Assembly: GCF_041200145.1 (NCBI RefSeq)
Contig: NZ_CP165734.1
Span: 1,178,001-1,242,000 of the forward strand
Reading direction: 5' to 3'
DNA: 64,000 bases
From: Bradyrhizobium sp. LLZ17
GTDB lineage: Bacteria > Pseudomonadota > Alphaproteobacteria > Rhizobiales > Xanthobacteraceae
In this document: one piece after another, positions 20,338 through 30,416 of the stretch
Numbering within the stretch: the stretch's first letter is position 1
Layout: every line of letters starts with the position of its first letter
Translations under genes and position numbers: made by a program
The notes under the pieces: model-generated
The model's input: only the letters and a program-made list of their open reading frames with translations
What the model was told of the DNA's origin: nothing
Databases searched by the model: none

Positions 20338-21738
20338 ATGATGCGAAGCAGCCGACCGCGAAAAAAATCGCGGCGCGGCGGCTTCGTCATGACCCTGGTG
20401 ACGCTCGCGATCCTCGGCGGCCTGCTCTATCTCGGCTGGACTGTCTGGCATCAGCAGCCGCAGCAGGCGAACGGCCGCAACCAGCGCCCGGATCTGCCTG
20501 TGCCGGTGCTGGCGGCCACGCCCCGCGTTCAGGACGTGCCGGTGTATCTCGACGGCGTCGGCGCGATCCGCGCGCTCAACACCGTGACCGTGCGCTCGCA
20601 GGTCGACGGCAAGCTGATTGCAGTAAATTTCACCGAAGGCCAGGACGTCAAGAAGGGCGACGTGCTCGGCGAGATCGATCCCGCGCTGTACCAGGCGACG
20701 TATGATCAGGCCGTGGCCAAGAAGGCGCAGGACCAGGCGCAGCTCGCCAACCAGCGCATCGACCTCACGCGTTACGAGCAGCTCGCTGCCACCAATGCCG
20801 GCTCCAAGCAGCAGGCCGACACCCAGCGCGCCGCGGTCGCGCAGACCGAGGCGCTGGTCAAGGCCGACCAGGCTTCGATCGACAATGCGGCGGCGACGCT
20901 GAGCTACACCAAGATCGTGGCGCCGATCTCGGGCCGCGCAGGCCTGCGCCAGGTCGACCAGGGCAACATCATCCACGCCTCCGACAGCACCGGGCTGGTC
21001 GTCATCACGCAATTGCAGCCGATCGCTGTGTGGTTCAGCCTGCCGCAGCAGCAGATCATGCGGGTCAATGCCGCGGCCGCCAAGAGCGCGCTCGCCGTCG
21101 ACGTGTTCGGCAATGACGGCCTCACCGTGATCGACACCGGCAAGCTCACCGGCATCGACAACCAGGTCGACCAGACCACCGGCACGCTCAGGCTCAAGGC
21201 GGAATTCCCCAACGCCAATTATCAGCTCTGGCCCGGCCAGTTCGTCAATGTGCGCCTCAAGGTCGAGACGCTGACGCAGGCGCTGGTGGTGCCGACCTCA
21301 GCGGTGCAGCGCGGCCCGATCGGCACCTTCAGCTATGTCATCGGCGAGGGCGACGTCGTCTCGGCCAAGCCTGTGACGGTGACGCAGCAGAACGAGCACG
21401 ACGCCGTCATTGCGAGCGGCCTGTCGCCGAACGATCGCGTGGTGACGACCGGCTTTGCCAATTTGTCCGACGGCTCCAAGGTCGTTGTCGGCCGCGACGA
21501 GCAGACGCCGTCGGCCGATCTCGCCCCGCGCAAGCGCACGCGCGCGCCGCAGGGTGACGGGAAGGGCGGTCAGGCCAAGGATGGTCAGAAGGATGGTCAG
21601 AAGGACGGTCAAGGCAAGGACGGCGAATTCCGTGCCAAGCGAAAGAGCAGCGAAGGCGACCAGAAGGGCCAGACCGGACCGGCACCGGGACCGGGCGCAA
21701 GTCCGGGGCCATCGGGAAGTGGAGCCAAGCAGCCATGA
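20338..21738 (+). CDS. mdtA: RND efflux periplasmic adaptor protein, MdtA-like
   Basis: A 466-residue membrane-fusion protein. One N-terminal membrane anchor (GGFVMTLVTLAILGGLLYLG) is followed by the barrel-sandwich, hairpin and beta-barrel domains: GVGAIRALNTVTVRSQVDGK, EIDPALYQATYDQA, APISGRAGLRQVDQGN and RLKAEFPNANYQLWPGQFV. The adaptor ends near residue 390; about 75 extra residues form a low-complexity charged tail with repeated KDGQ units, then a Gly/Pro run. This tail is unusual for the family. Its partner genes are the OprM-like channel upstream and the two permeases downstream. Confidence 0.9.
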   Translation: MMRSSRPRKKSRRGGFVMTLVTLAILGGLLYLGWTVWHQQPQQANGRNQRPDLPVPVLAATPRVQDVPVYLDGVGAIRALNTVTVRSQVDGKLIAVNFTEGQDVKKGDVLGEIDPALYQATYDQAVAKKAQDQAQLANQRIDLTRYEQLAATNAGSKQQADTQRAAVAQTEALVKADQASIDNAAATLSYTKIVAPISGRAGLRQVDQGNIIHASDSTGLVVITQLQPIAVWFSLPQQQIMRVNAAAAKSALAVDVFGNDGLTVIDTGKLTGIDNQVDQTTGTLRLKAEFPNANYQLWPGQFVNVRLKVETLTQALVVPTSAVQRGPIGTFSYVIGEGDVVSAKPVTVTQQNEHDAVIASGLSPNDRVVTTGFANLSDGSKVVVGRDEQTPSADLAPRKRTRAPQGDGKGGQAKDGQKDGQKDGQGKDGEFRAKRKSSEGDQKGQTGPAPGPGASPGPSGSGAKQP

Positions 21739-21774
21739 ACCCGACAACAGCCGCTTGAGCGGCAGGCGCATCCC

Positions 21775-24700
21775 ATGGGTGTCTCAGAACCCTTCATCCG
21801 CCGGCCCATCGCGACCTCACTGCTCGGCATCGCGCTGCTGATCGGCGGGCTGCTCGGCTATTTCGCGCTGCCGGTGTCGGCGCTGCCACAGGTCGACTTC
21901 CCGACCGTGCAGGTGACGACGCAGCTGCCGGGCGCGAGCCCCGACGTGATCGCATCGCTGATCACCGCGCCGCTGGAGCGGCAGCTCGGGCAAATCCCAT
22001 CGTTGTCGGCGATGAACTCGACGAGCTCGTTTGGCGTCAGCCAGATATCGCTCCAGTTCGATCTCAATCGCGATATCGATGGCGCGACCCAGGACGTGCA
22101 AGCCGCGATCAACGCCGCGGCCGGCGTGCTGCCCAAGACGCTGCCTTATCCGCCGACCTACGCCAAGGTGAACCCGGCCGATGCGCCGGTGATGACGCTG
22201 GCATTGCGCTCGGACACGATCTCGCTGCGGGCGATGAGCGACATCGCCGATACGCTGCTGGCGCAGCGGCTGAGCCAGATTTCCGGCGTCGGGCGCGTTT
22301 CAGTGCTCGGCGGGCTGAAGCCGGCTGTGCGCATCCAGGCGGATCTGGCACGGCTTGCCGCCTATGGCATTGCCATGGAGGATCTGCGCGCCGCCATCGC
22401 TAACGCCAACGTCTCCGGGCCAAAGGGCTCGCTCGATGGCGCGCAGCAATCCTACATCATCGCGGCCAACGACCAGATCGCCGCGGCCGACGCCTATCGT
22501 CCTATCATCATCGCCTATCGCAACGGTTCGCCGGTCACGATCGGCGACGTTGCTCAGATCGTCGACGGGCTTGAGAACGACCGCACCGGCGGCTGGTACC
22601 AGGGCAGCCCTGCGGTCATCATCGACATCCAGCGCCAGCCCGGCGCTAATGTGATCAACGTCGTCAGCCAGATCCGGGCCGAAATCCCGAAAGTCCAACG
22701 CGCGATTCCGGCCGGCGTCAACCTGACGATCGTCTCCGACCGCACCGTCACCATTCGCGCTTCGGTCCATGACGTGCAGTTCACGCTGATCCTTAGCGTC
22801 GTGCTGGTGACGCTGGTGGTGCTGCTGTTCCTGCGCTCGTTGCGGGCCACGCTGATCGCGGGTGTGGCGCTGCCGCTGTCGCTGATCACCAGCTTCGGCA
22901 TCATGTATTTTGCCGGATTCAGCCTCGACAACCTCTCGCTGATGGCGCTCACGATCGGCACCGGCTTCGTGGTCGACGATGCCATCGTGATGATCGAGAA
23001 CATCGTGCGCCACATGGAGAATGGCGACAGCGCGATGCAGGCTTCGCTCAAGGGCGCCAGTGAAATCGGCTTCACCGTGATCTCGCTGACGGTGTCGCTG
23101 ATCGCGGTGTTCATCCCGTTGCTGTTCATGTCGGGCCTTGTCGGGCGCATGTTCCGCGAATTCGCGCTGACGCTGACCATCGCGGTCGTGACCTCCGCCG
23201 TGGTTTCGCTGACGCTGACGCCGATGATGTGCTCGCGCCTGCTCAAGCACGCCCATGAGGAGCTCGCGGTGCCCGGGCTGGCCGCCATCAGCGGCTTCAT
23301 CGACCGTACCGTCGAATTCTATCACCGGACGCTGCTCTGGGTGCTGGAGCGCCAGCGCGCCACGCTGGTCGTGACCTTCGCCACGCTGGCTGCGACCCTC
23401 GCCCTCTACATCGTCGCGCCAAAGGCTTCCTGCCGCTGCAGGACACGGCCTCGATCACCGCGGTGACGGAGGCGGGGCCCGATGTGTCCTTCGCGGAGAT
23501 GCAGAAGCGACAGGCCGATGCCGCCGACGCCATCAAGGCCGACCCCGACGTGACCGGCGTGGTGTCCGTGATCGGCGCGGGCTCGGTCAACCCGACCACC
23601 AATGTCGGGCGCCTCGTGATGACGCTGAAACCGCGCGGCGAACGGCGCGACGATGTCAGCGCGGTCATCACCCTGCTGAAGCAGAAGGTGGCCGGCATCC
23701 CCGGCATGACCGTCTATTTTCAGCCAGTGCAGGACGTGCAGATCTCGACCCAGTCGAGCCGCTCGCAATATCAGTACACGCTGACCGGAACCGACGCGAC
23801 ATTGGTCTCGGAATGGGCGCGGAAGCTCGTCGACGAGATGCGGCGCGACCCACTGTTCCGCGACGCGTCCTCCGAGGCCCAGGAAGGCGGATTGCGGGCG
23901 CAACTCGAGGTCGACCGCACGCGCGCCGGCCAGCTCGGTGTCAGCCTCCAGGGCATCACCGACACGCTGAACGATGCGTTTGCGCAGCGCCAGATCTCGA
24001 CCATCTACGGCCAGGCCAACCAGTACCGCGTGGTGCTGGAGGCGCTGCCGATGTACCAGCGCGATCCCTCGATCCTGTCAAAGCTCTATCTGCCGGGTGG
24101 CGCCAGCGCTACCGCCGGCGCGCCCAACGCTCAGGTGCCGCTCGACGCGGTGGCGACGTTGAAGCGCACCACGGCGCCGCTGGCGATCTCGCACCAGGCG
24201 CAATTTCCTGCGATCTCGCTCAGCTTCAATATCGCGCCAGGCGCCGCGCTCGGCGATGCCGTCCAGGCAGTGAAGACGATCGAAACCCGCATCGGCATGC
24301 CCAACAGCATCGTCGGCGTCTATGCCGGCGACGCCGCCGAATTCGCCAAGGCGCTTGCGGGCCAGCCCTGGCTGCTTCTCGCCGCCGTGATCACGATCTA
24401 CATCGTGCTGGGCGTGCTCTACGAGAGCTACATCCACCCGATCACGATCCTGTCGACGCTGCCCTCGGCCGGTGTCGGCGCGATCCTGGCGTTGATGCTG
24501 TGCGGACAGGACCTCTCGGTGATCGGCCTGATCGGCATTATCCTGTTGATGGGCATCGTCAAGAAGAACGCGATCATGATGATCGACTTCGCGCTCGAGG
24601 CCGAGCGCGGGCAGGGCATGCCGGCGCACGAGGCGATCGTGCAGGCCTGCCTGTTGCGCTTCCGCCCGATCATGATGACGACCCTGGCGGCGCTGTTCGG

Positions 24701-24923
24701 CGCCCTGCCGCTGGCGATCGAGAGCGGCACCGGTGCCGAGCTGCGCTTCCCGCTCGGCATCTCCATCATCGGCGGATTGCTGCTGAGTCAGTTGCTGACG
24801 CTCTACACCACGCCCGTGATCTATCTGGCGCTCGACCGCATCAACCGCCGGCTCGAGCAAGCGTTGCCGCCGCCGGTGCCTGATGCACCGCCCACGGCAG
24901 GCGCCACCGAGGGGATGCAGTGA
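21775..24923 (+). CDS. mdtB: RND multidrug efflux permease, MdtB-like (one frameshift in this sequence)
   Basis: A proton-driven inner-membrane pump subunit of about 1049 residues, given one missing G near 23424 (YIVAPKGFLPLQDTAS is then restored). The N-terminal FIRRPIATSLLGIALLIGG, the GAGFVVDDAI-type motif (TIGTGFVVDDAIVMIENIV) with paired acidic residues of the proton relay, and the C-terminal LMGIVKKNAIMMIDFALE are all present. It is followed by a second, similar permease, as in the MdtBC pumps that form heterotrimers. The stop overlaps the next start by one base. Confidence 0.92.
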
Positions 24924-27900
24924 TGGCATCGATCTCGGAGCCGTTCATCCGCCGGCCGGTCGCGACCACGTTGCTGTCGATCGGGTTGTTCCTGCTGGGG
25001 GGCGTCGCCTACGAGTTCCTCCCGGTTGCCTCGGTGCCGAACGTCGACTTTCCCGCCATCTTCGTCTCGGCGAGCCGGCCCGGCGCCGATCCGTCGGTGA
25101 TGGCCGCGACTGTCGCCGCGCCGCTGGAACGGCGGCTCGGCGAGATCGCCGGCATCAACCAGATCACCTCGACGAGCTCGCTTGGCGTCGCCAACATCCA
25201 GCTCCAGTTCGATATCGGGCGCAACATCGACAAGGCCGCCCGCGACGTGCAGGCCGCCATCAATGCAGCCCTGGTCGACCTGCCGAGCGACCTGCCGGCG
25301 CTGCCGCGCTTCCGCAAGGCCAATACCGCCGGCGCGCCGGTCTTCGTGCTGGCGCTGACCTCGAAGACGCTGTCGGCGAGCGCGATCTACGACGTCGCCG
25401 ATACCGTGCTGGCACAGCGCATCTCGCAGGTGCCGGGGGTTGGCGACGTGACGGTGAGCGGCGCGGACCAGCCGGCGGTGCGGATCCAGCTCAATCCCGT
25501 GGCGCTGTCGAATGCCGGGATCGCCACCGACGATGTGCGGACCGCGATCATCAACGCCAATCCGCTCGGCCCCGTCGGCATCTTCAACGGCGAGCGCCAG
25601 AGCGAGACGCTGTCGCTCAACCGGCAGATGCGCACGGCGAAAGAGTTTCGCGATATCGTCATCAAGAGCTCGAATGGCAACTTCGTGCGGCTGTCCGATG
25701 TCGCCGATATCGAGGACTCCGTCCGCAACGCGCGCTCGATTGCCTGGTTCAACAAGCAGCCGGCGGTGCTGATCCAGATCACCAAGCAGGGCGATGCCAA
25801 CGTCATCGACACCGTCGACCGGGTCAAGGCCCTGATCCCCGATCTGAAGCAATGGATTCCGGCCGGCGTCGACGTCTCCACCCTGGTCGACCGCACCAGC
25901 ACGATCCGCGCCAGCGTGATGGACATGCAGTGGACGCTGCTGGCGACCGCCATCCTGGTGATGGTCGTGGTGTTCGTGTTCCTGCGCCGCCTGACCCCGA
26001 CGATCGCGGCCGGCATCTCGGTGCCGCTGGCGCTGGCCGGAACCTGCGCCGGGATGTGGGTCGCCGGCTACTCGGTTGACAATCTGTCCTTGATGGCGCT
26101 GGCGATCTCGGTCGGTTTCGTGGTCGACGACGCCATCGTCATGATCGAGAACATGTTTCGCAATCTCGAGCATGGCATGGCGCCGTTTCAGGCGGCGCTG
26201 GAGGGGGCCAAGCAGATCGGCTTCACCGTGGTCTCGATAAGCCTGTCGCTGGTCGCGGCGTTCACGCCGCTGATCTTCATGGACGGTATCGTCGGCCGCC
26301 TGCTGCGCGAATTCTCGCTGACGCTGACCTTTGCGATCGTCGTCTCGACGCTGGTGTCGCTCACGGTGACGCCGATGATCTGCGCCCATTACGTCCGGCA
26401 GACCACGTCCGGATCCGCAACCCTGTTCGATCGCGTCATTGAAGGCTCGCTGTCGCGCATCGTCGCCTTCTACACCCGTACCTTGCGCACCGTGCTGGAA
26501 TTTCCGCTGCTGACGCTGCTGGTGTTCTTCGCCACTATCGGCCTCACCGTGGTGCTCTACATCAAGGTCCCCAAGGGCTATTTCCCCACCGATGATTCCG
26601 GCTTCGTGATCGGCGCGACGCGGGCCTCGGCCGACATCTCGTTCCAGTCGATGCTGAGCCTGCAGCAGCGGCTTGCCGATATCGTGATGCAGGACCCCGC
26701 CGTGGCCGGCATCGGCTCCACAGTCGGTGGTGGAGGCGGGCCGGGCGGTGCCACCTCGAATCGCGGCACCATGTTCATCAGCCTGAAGCCGCCGGAGCAG
26801 CGCGATCACGTCTCGACCCAGGTCGTGATCGACCGTCTCAGGCGCGCTTTGTTTCCCGTTCCCGGCATCCGGCTTTTCATGTTTGCCGCCCAGGACGTCC
26901 GCGCCGGCGGACGACAGAGCGATTCCGACTACCAGTACACGCTGTCCAGCACCGATCTCGGCCTGTTGCAACAATGGGCGCCGATCGTGGCCAAGCGCAT
27001 GGAAACGGTCGAGGGCATCACCGACATCTCGAGCGACCGCGATCCCGGCGGGCTTCAGCTCACTTTGAACATCGATCGGCAGAAGGCAGCAGCGCTCGGC
27101 GTCCGCGTCCAGGACATCGACAATGCGCTGAACAACGCCTTCTCGCAGCGGCAGATCGGGATCATCTACACCCAGCGCAATCAGTACATGACGGTGCTGG
27201 AGATCGACCCGAAATTCCAGGTCGATCCCTCCAATCTCGACCGCATCTATGTCGCCGGCGCCAAGGACGTGCAGGTGCCGCTGTCGGCCGTCGTGCATGC
27301 GACGCGCGGGCTCGCCGCGCTCGCGGTCTATCATTCGCAGTCGGTCCCCTCGACCACGGTGTCGTTCAACCTGTTGCCGGACGTGCCGCTCCAGGCCGCG
27401 ACGCAGAACATCCAGCGCGCAGTCGAGGAGTTGCACATGCCGGAGGGAATCCGCGGCAGTTTTGAGGGCAATGCCGGCGATTTCGCCAAGACCAGCGGTC
27501 GTCAGCCGCTACTCATCCTCGGCGCGCTGGTGGCGATGTATATCGTGCTCGGCGTGCTCTATGAGAGCCTCGCGCATCCGCTCACGATCATCTCGACGCT
27601 GCCTTCGGCGGGTCTCGGCGCGCTGCTGGCTTTGCAGATCACGAATACGCCGCTGACCGTGATCGCCTTTATCGGCATCATCCTATTGATCGGCATCGTC
27701 AAGAAGAACGGCATCATGATGGTCGATTTCGCGCTCGACGCCGAGCGCCAGCGCGGCCTGTCCTCGGCGGAGGCGATCTTCGAGGCCTGCCAGGCGCGTT
27801 TCCGCCCGATCCTGATGACGACGATGGCGGCGCTGTTTGCCGGCATTCCGCTGGTCGTCGCGACCGGGCCGGGCACGGAGTTGCGGCGCCCGCTCGGCAT

Positions 27901-28027
27901 CACCATCATCGGCGGCCTGTTCGTCTCGCAGATCCTGACGCTCTACACGACGCCGGTGATTTATCTGCTGATCGACCGCCTGCGGCGTCGTTCCGAGCCC
28001 CGCGCGGTACCTGCGCCAGCGGAATAG
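24923..28027 (+). CDS. mdtC: RND multidrug efflux permease, MdtC-like
   Basis: A complete permease of about 1034 residues that starts at ATG 24923, inside the stop of the previous gene. Motifs match the partner: FIRRPVATTLLSIGLFLLGG, the proton-relay segment AISVGFVVDDAIVMIENM and LLIGIVKKNGIMMVDFALD. The periplasmic porter part has a Gly-rich loop (TVGGGGGPGGATSNRG) at about residues 595-610. Twelve membrane segments are expected from the alternating hydrophobic blocks. With the upstream permease it probably makes a mixed MdtBC-like trimer that exports drugs or host compounds; the substrates are unknown. Confidence 0.93.
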   Translation: MASISEPFIRRPVATTLLSIGLFLLGGVAYEFLPVASVPNVDFPAIFVSASRPGADPSVMAATVAAPLERRLGEIAGINQITSTSSLGVANIQLQFDIGRNIDKAARDVQAAINAALVDLPSDLPALPRFRKANTAGAPVFVLALTSKTLSASAIYDVADTVLAQRISQVPGVGDVTVSGADQPAVRIQLNPVALSNAGIATDDVRTAIINANPLGPVGIFNGERQSETLSLNRQMRTAKEFRDIVIKSSNGNFVRLSDVADIEDSVRNARSIAWFNKQPAVLIQITKQGDANVIDTVDRVKALIPDLKQWIPAGVDVSTLVDRTSTIRASVMDMQWTLLATAILVMVVVFVFLRRLTPTIAAGISVPLALAGTCAGMWVAGYSVDNLSLMALAISVGFVVDDAIVMIENMFRNLEHGMAPFQAALEGAKQIGFTVVSISLSLVAAFTPLIFMDGIVGRLLREFSLTLTFAIVVSTLVSLTVTPMICAHYVRQTTSGSATLFDRVIEGSLSRIVAFYTRTLRTVLEFPLLTLLVFFATIGLTVVLYIKVPKGYFPTDDSGFVIGATRASADISFQSMLSLQQRLADIVMQDPAVAGIGSTVGGGGGPGGATSNRGTMFISLKPPEQRDHVSTQVVIDRLRRALFPVPGIRLFMFAAQDVRAGGRQSDSDYQYTLSSTDLGLLQQWAPIVAKRMETVEGITDISSDRDPGGLQLTLNIDRQKAAALGVRVQDIDNALNNAFSQRQIGIIYTQRNQYMTVLEIDPKFQVDPSNLDRIYVAGAKDVQVPLSAVVHATRGLAALAVYHSQSVPSTTVSFNLLPDVPLQAATQNIQRAVEELHMPEGIRGSFEGNAGDFAKTSGRQPLLILGALVAMYIVLGVLYESLAHPLTIISTLPSAGLGALLALQITNTPLTVIAFIGIILLIGIVKKNGIMMVDFALDAERQRGLSSAEAIFEACQARFRPILMTTMAALFAGIPLVVATGPGTELRRPLGITIIGGLFVSQILTLYTTPVIYLLIDRLRRRSEPRAVPAPAE

Positions 28028-28068
28028 GCGGGTTGTTGAAGCGCGACGCGGAGCGTATAGCGGCGGTC

Positions 28069-28803
28069 ATGTCCAGCCCAGCACCGACCGCAGCGCCCGA
28101 ACCGATCCCCGAATGTCCGCACTGCCAGAAGCCGATGCCGCTGTGCATCTGCGACAGTGTCACGCCGATCGAGAACCGGCTTGGCCTCCTGATCCTCCAG
28201 CATCCGCAGGAGCAGGACAGGGCGCTCGGCACCGCGCGGCTGACCGCGAAGCATTTTGCCAAAGCGACGCTGCGGGTGGGTCTGTCCTGGCCGAGCCTGT
28301 CCAAGGCGCTCGGACATCCGGTCGAAAATGCCGCGCGCTGGGCCGTGCTCTATCTCGGCTCGGCACGCGCGGCCGATCTCGACGCCGAGGGCGAGATCGT
28401 GGCGCTGACCCGCAAAGGTGGGATTGCAGAGAACCAGCGCGCCATCCTGGGCAAGCTCGAAGGCGTGGTGCTGCTCGACGGCACCTGGAGCCAGGCCAAG
28501 GCATTGTGGTGGCGCAATCCCTGGATGCTGAAATGCCAGCGCGTGATCCTGAATCCGGCGCATCCCTCGCGCTACGGGCGCCTGCGCCGCGAGCCGCGGA
28601 AGGACGGGCTGTCCACCATCGAGGCCGCCGGTATGATCCTGGCCGGGCTGGAGCGGCGCCCCGACATCGCTGAAACCTTGAATGCCAGTTTCGAGCGGCT
28701 GTTGACACGCTACCGCGAGGTTCAGGCCGAGATGCCGGAATTGGCGCCCAAGCCGCCGGTGAAGGACCGCCGGCGCGGTGTCCGGCGAGCCAAACGAGCC
28801 TAG
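28069..28803 (+). CDS. DTW-domain tRNA-uridine aminocarboxypropyltransferase
   Basis: A 244-residue protein with the DTW-domain signature: two Cys pairs near the N-terminus (CPHCQKPMPLCIC), then LLDGTWSQAKALWWRNPW, which carries the D-x-T-W motif, and the conserved NPAHPSRYGRLRREPRKDGL. DTW proteins transfer the 3-amino-3-carboxypropyl group from SAM to uridines of tRNA. The start is chosen at ATG 28069; a longer TTG-initiated reading from 28033 has no homologous look. It follows the pump operon by about 40 bases and may be co-transcribed. Confidence 0.82.
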   Translation: MSSPAPTAAPEPIPECPHCQKPMPLCICDSVTPIENRLGLLILQHPQEQDRALGTARLTAKHFAKATLRVGLSWPSLSKALGHPVENAARWAVLYLGSARAADLDAEGEIVALTRKGGIAENQRAILGKLEGVVLLDGTWSQAKALWWRNPWMLKCQRVILNPAHPSRYGRLRREPRKDGLSTIEAAGMILAGLERRPDIAETLNASFERLLTRYREVQAEMPELAPKPPVKDRRRGVRRAKRA

Positions 28804-28965
28804 CTCCGGCTCATCTCGTTCATGCGGTTGATTGCCCCGCGCGGAGATCGCCGAGCCGGCACGACCGAGGAAATCCTCAGCCGATACCTCACTGGCGAGC
28901 CGAGGGCATAGCCTGCCCGGGGTTGCCTAAACCCCTGATCCCCTATATTGCTCCGCCCTCGTTGG

Positions 28966-29039
28966 GGCCACGTGGCGGAGTGGTTACGCGCCGGTCTGCA
29001 AAACCGTTTACTCGGGTTCGAGTCCCGACGTGGCCTCCA
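28966..29039 (+). tRNA. tRNA-Cys (anticodon GCA)
   Basis: A 74-base cloverleaf: the acceptor GGCCACG pairs with CGTGGCC (29029-29035), the discriminator is T and the encoded CCA ends at 29039. The anticodon loop CTGCAAA places GCA at 28998-29000. The T arm has GGTTCGAGTC. Confidence 0.95.
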
Positions 29040-29228
29040 TCACAAGCCTCTGATGCACATCATAAATTCGATGACGGCGTGGGTTCCGCCGAGCACGTCA
29101 GCGCTGCTTGGCCGCGCGCGGTCACCGGGTTTGCCCGGGGCCCGTTGGAAACCCCCGATTCAGGTCGCCTGGCATAGAGTTCGCATGGGCCGGTGATGCA
29201 GCCCCACCCATCGAGCGCTGGAGAGCAT

Positions 29229-29375
29229 GTGAGCGACGTCGTCCGATTTATCCCGAAGTCTGAGCTGGAGCGGGCTCGCCTCATTCGCGAGGCCCGTGCG
29301 ATCTACGACAGCATTTTCCCGCCCGCCGCACCCGACCGGGCGCCGCAGGACGGCGAGGAGAGCGTCAAGGCTTGA
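29229..29375 (+). CDS. Small conserved protein of unknown function
   Basis: A 48-residue protein from GTG 29229, preceded by a good GGAGAG ribosome site. The sequence begins SDVVRFIPKSELERARLIRE and continues with an amphipathic helix (ARAIYDSIFPP), then an acidic, disordered tail. I recall tiny proteins with FIPKSE and AIYDSIFPP motifs from Bradyrhizobium, without a function. The charged helix suggests a protein or nucleic-acid contact. Confidence 0.55.
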   Translation: MSDVVRFIPKSELERARLIREARAIYDSIFPPAAPDRAPQDGEESVKA

Positions 29376-29432
29376 TCGGCGGGGGCGGGTGCGCGATGCA
29401 CACGTCCGTGCGTTGAGTCTGGCCACGCGGGC

Positions 29433-29627
29433 TCAGCAGGACGCGCACCAGCTGTCCGGAAAGGGCAGGAGGGGCCAGGCGCCCTCGTTGTCGTTCGCCG
29501 CCTTGAGCGTCGCGTCAAAACTCCACGAACGGGGCACGAATTTCTCCTCCGGCGCGAACGTCAATTCGTCATGGACCATGGCGTTGCGGACGGTATCCAG
29601 CAGCAAGTTGAATTCGGCTTCGCTCAT
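29433..29627 (-). CDS. Small hypothetical protein
   Basis: A 64-residue frame starting at ATG 29627 (MSEAEFNLLLDTVRNAMVHD). It has a helical N-terminus, a FAPEEKFVPRSWSFDATLKA middle and an ANDN motif followed by WPLLPFPDSWCASC. The ANDN box is frequent in small bradyrhizobial proteins, which favours a real gene. No function is known. It could be a chance frame; conservation elsewhere would decide. Confidence 0.4.
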   Translation of the reverse strand: MSEAEFNLLLDTVRNAMVHDELTFAPEEKFVPRSWSFDATLKAANDNEGAWPLLPFPDSWCASC

Positions 29628-29883
29628 CGCACCCTCCGGATCTCGGATGACGCAATGTCGCAAAGCCAGTTTGTTTCCTGATTGCGCGGATCGTTTGCAT
29701 TTTAACGATCCGGCGATCGGGTCCCATATGGTTAGTGATTTCTGAAAATCCCCAGTGGAACCCTAGGTGTCTCGGACGCGCTGCCAGTGTGAAAGAGATC
29801 ACATTCTTCGCTGTTTATTCCTCCTACCGCTTGCACACACCGGCCAACCGGGGCCGGGCAGACAGGCAGACAGGAGACTGGTC

Positions 29884-30147
29884 ATGAAGGCGAGGTTCTT
29901 GCGGTTTGCGGGAGTGAGGAGCCGAGCACGTCGGGCTTCGACCCTCGGGCTGTTCCTGACGCTGTTCGCCTCCGCCGCCCATGCGCAGCAGGGCACCCCG
30001 GAGCAGCGCCGGGCCTGCACCCCCGATGTCTACCGGCTCTGTGCCGGCGAGATCCCCAACGTCCGCGCCATCACCGCGTGCCTGCGGCGCAACCGGTCCA
30101 GTCTGAGCGACGCCTGCCGCTCCGTGTTCGACCAAGCCGGCGGCTGA
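29884..30147 (+). CDS. Small secreted cysteine-rich protein
   Basis: An 87-residue protein beginning at ATG 29884 after an AGGAG site. A signal peptide with a twin-Arg-like charged start (RSRARRASTLGLFLTLFA) precedes AQQGTPEQRRACTPDVYRLC and AITACLRRNRSSLSDACRSV. The four cysteines follow the layout C-x(n)-LC...CL...AC seen in short Cys-rich repeat proteins, which are found in the periplasm of rhizobia. Its role is unknown. It is the last gene before the palindrome and the TnpB-like/PspA operon. Confidence 0.65.
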   Translation: MKARFLRFAGVRSRARRASTLGLFLTLFASAAHAQQGTPEQRRACTPDVYRLCAGEIPNVRAITACLRRNRSSLSDACRSVFDQAGG

Positions 30148-30385
30148 GCGGCCGCTGTGGATTTGTGCGCAGCAAGTAGCTCGTGAAACCTTGCAAATCT
30201 GCTGCAACCAGCCTGTGAATATGCTGCGGATAAGCTGTTGAGAAGAGTATCAGCCGAGCATATTCACCCCTCATTCGGCAATGACCACGTTGAGAATCGC
30301 CCGCCTTGAACGTGCGACCGGCGGAACGCGACTAACCGACAGAGTGCATAAGGATCAGTGGAACGTGATCGAAGTTTCCCTTCTT

Positions 30386-30406
30386 AAAGCACCAAAATGG
30401 TGCTTT
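30386..30406. promoter_or_regulatory. NtrC-type palindrome in front of the TnpB-like/PspA gene
   Basis: AAAGCACCA-AAA-TGGTGCTTT is a perfect 9-bp inverted repeat with a 3-base centre. Its core GCACC-N5-GGTGC is the classical NtrC-binding pattern known from enteric glnA. A further half-site GTGCTTT follows at 30408-30414. It ends 10 bases before ATG 30417. ntrBC lies in the same window. Confidence 0.55.
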
Positions 30407-30416
30407 AGTGCTTTCG

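Noticed and set aside
24821..27436. A minus-strand open frame of 871 codons opposite the RND permeases
   Set aside because: It is a GC-driven shadow of the permease genes: composition is Arg/His/Asp-rich and no domain is visible, while the plus strand encodes clear pump motifs.
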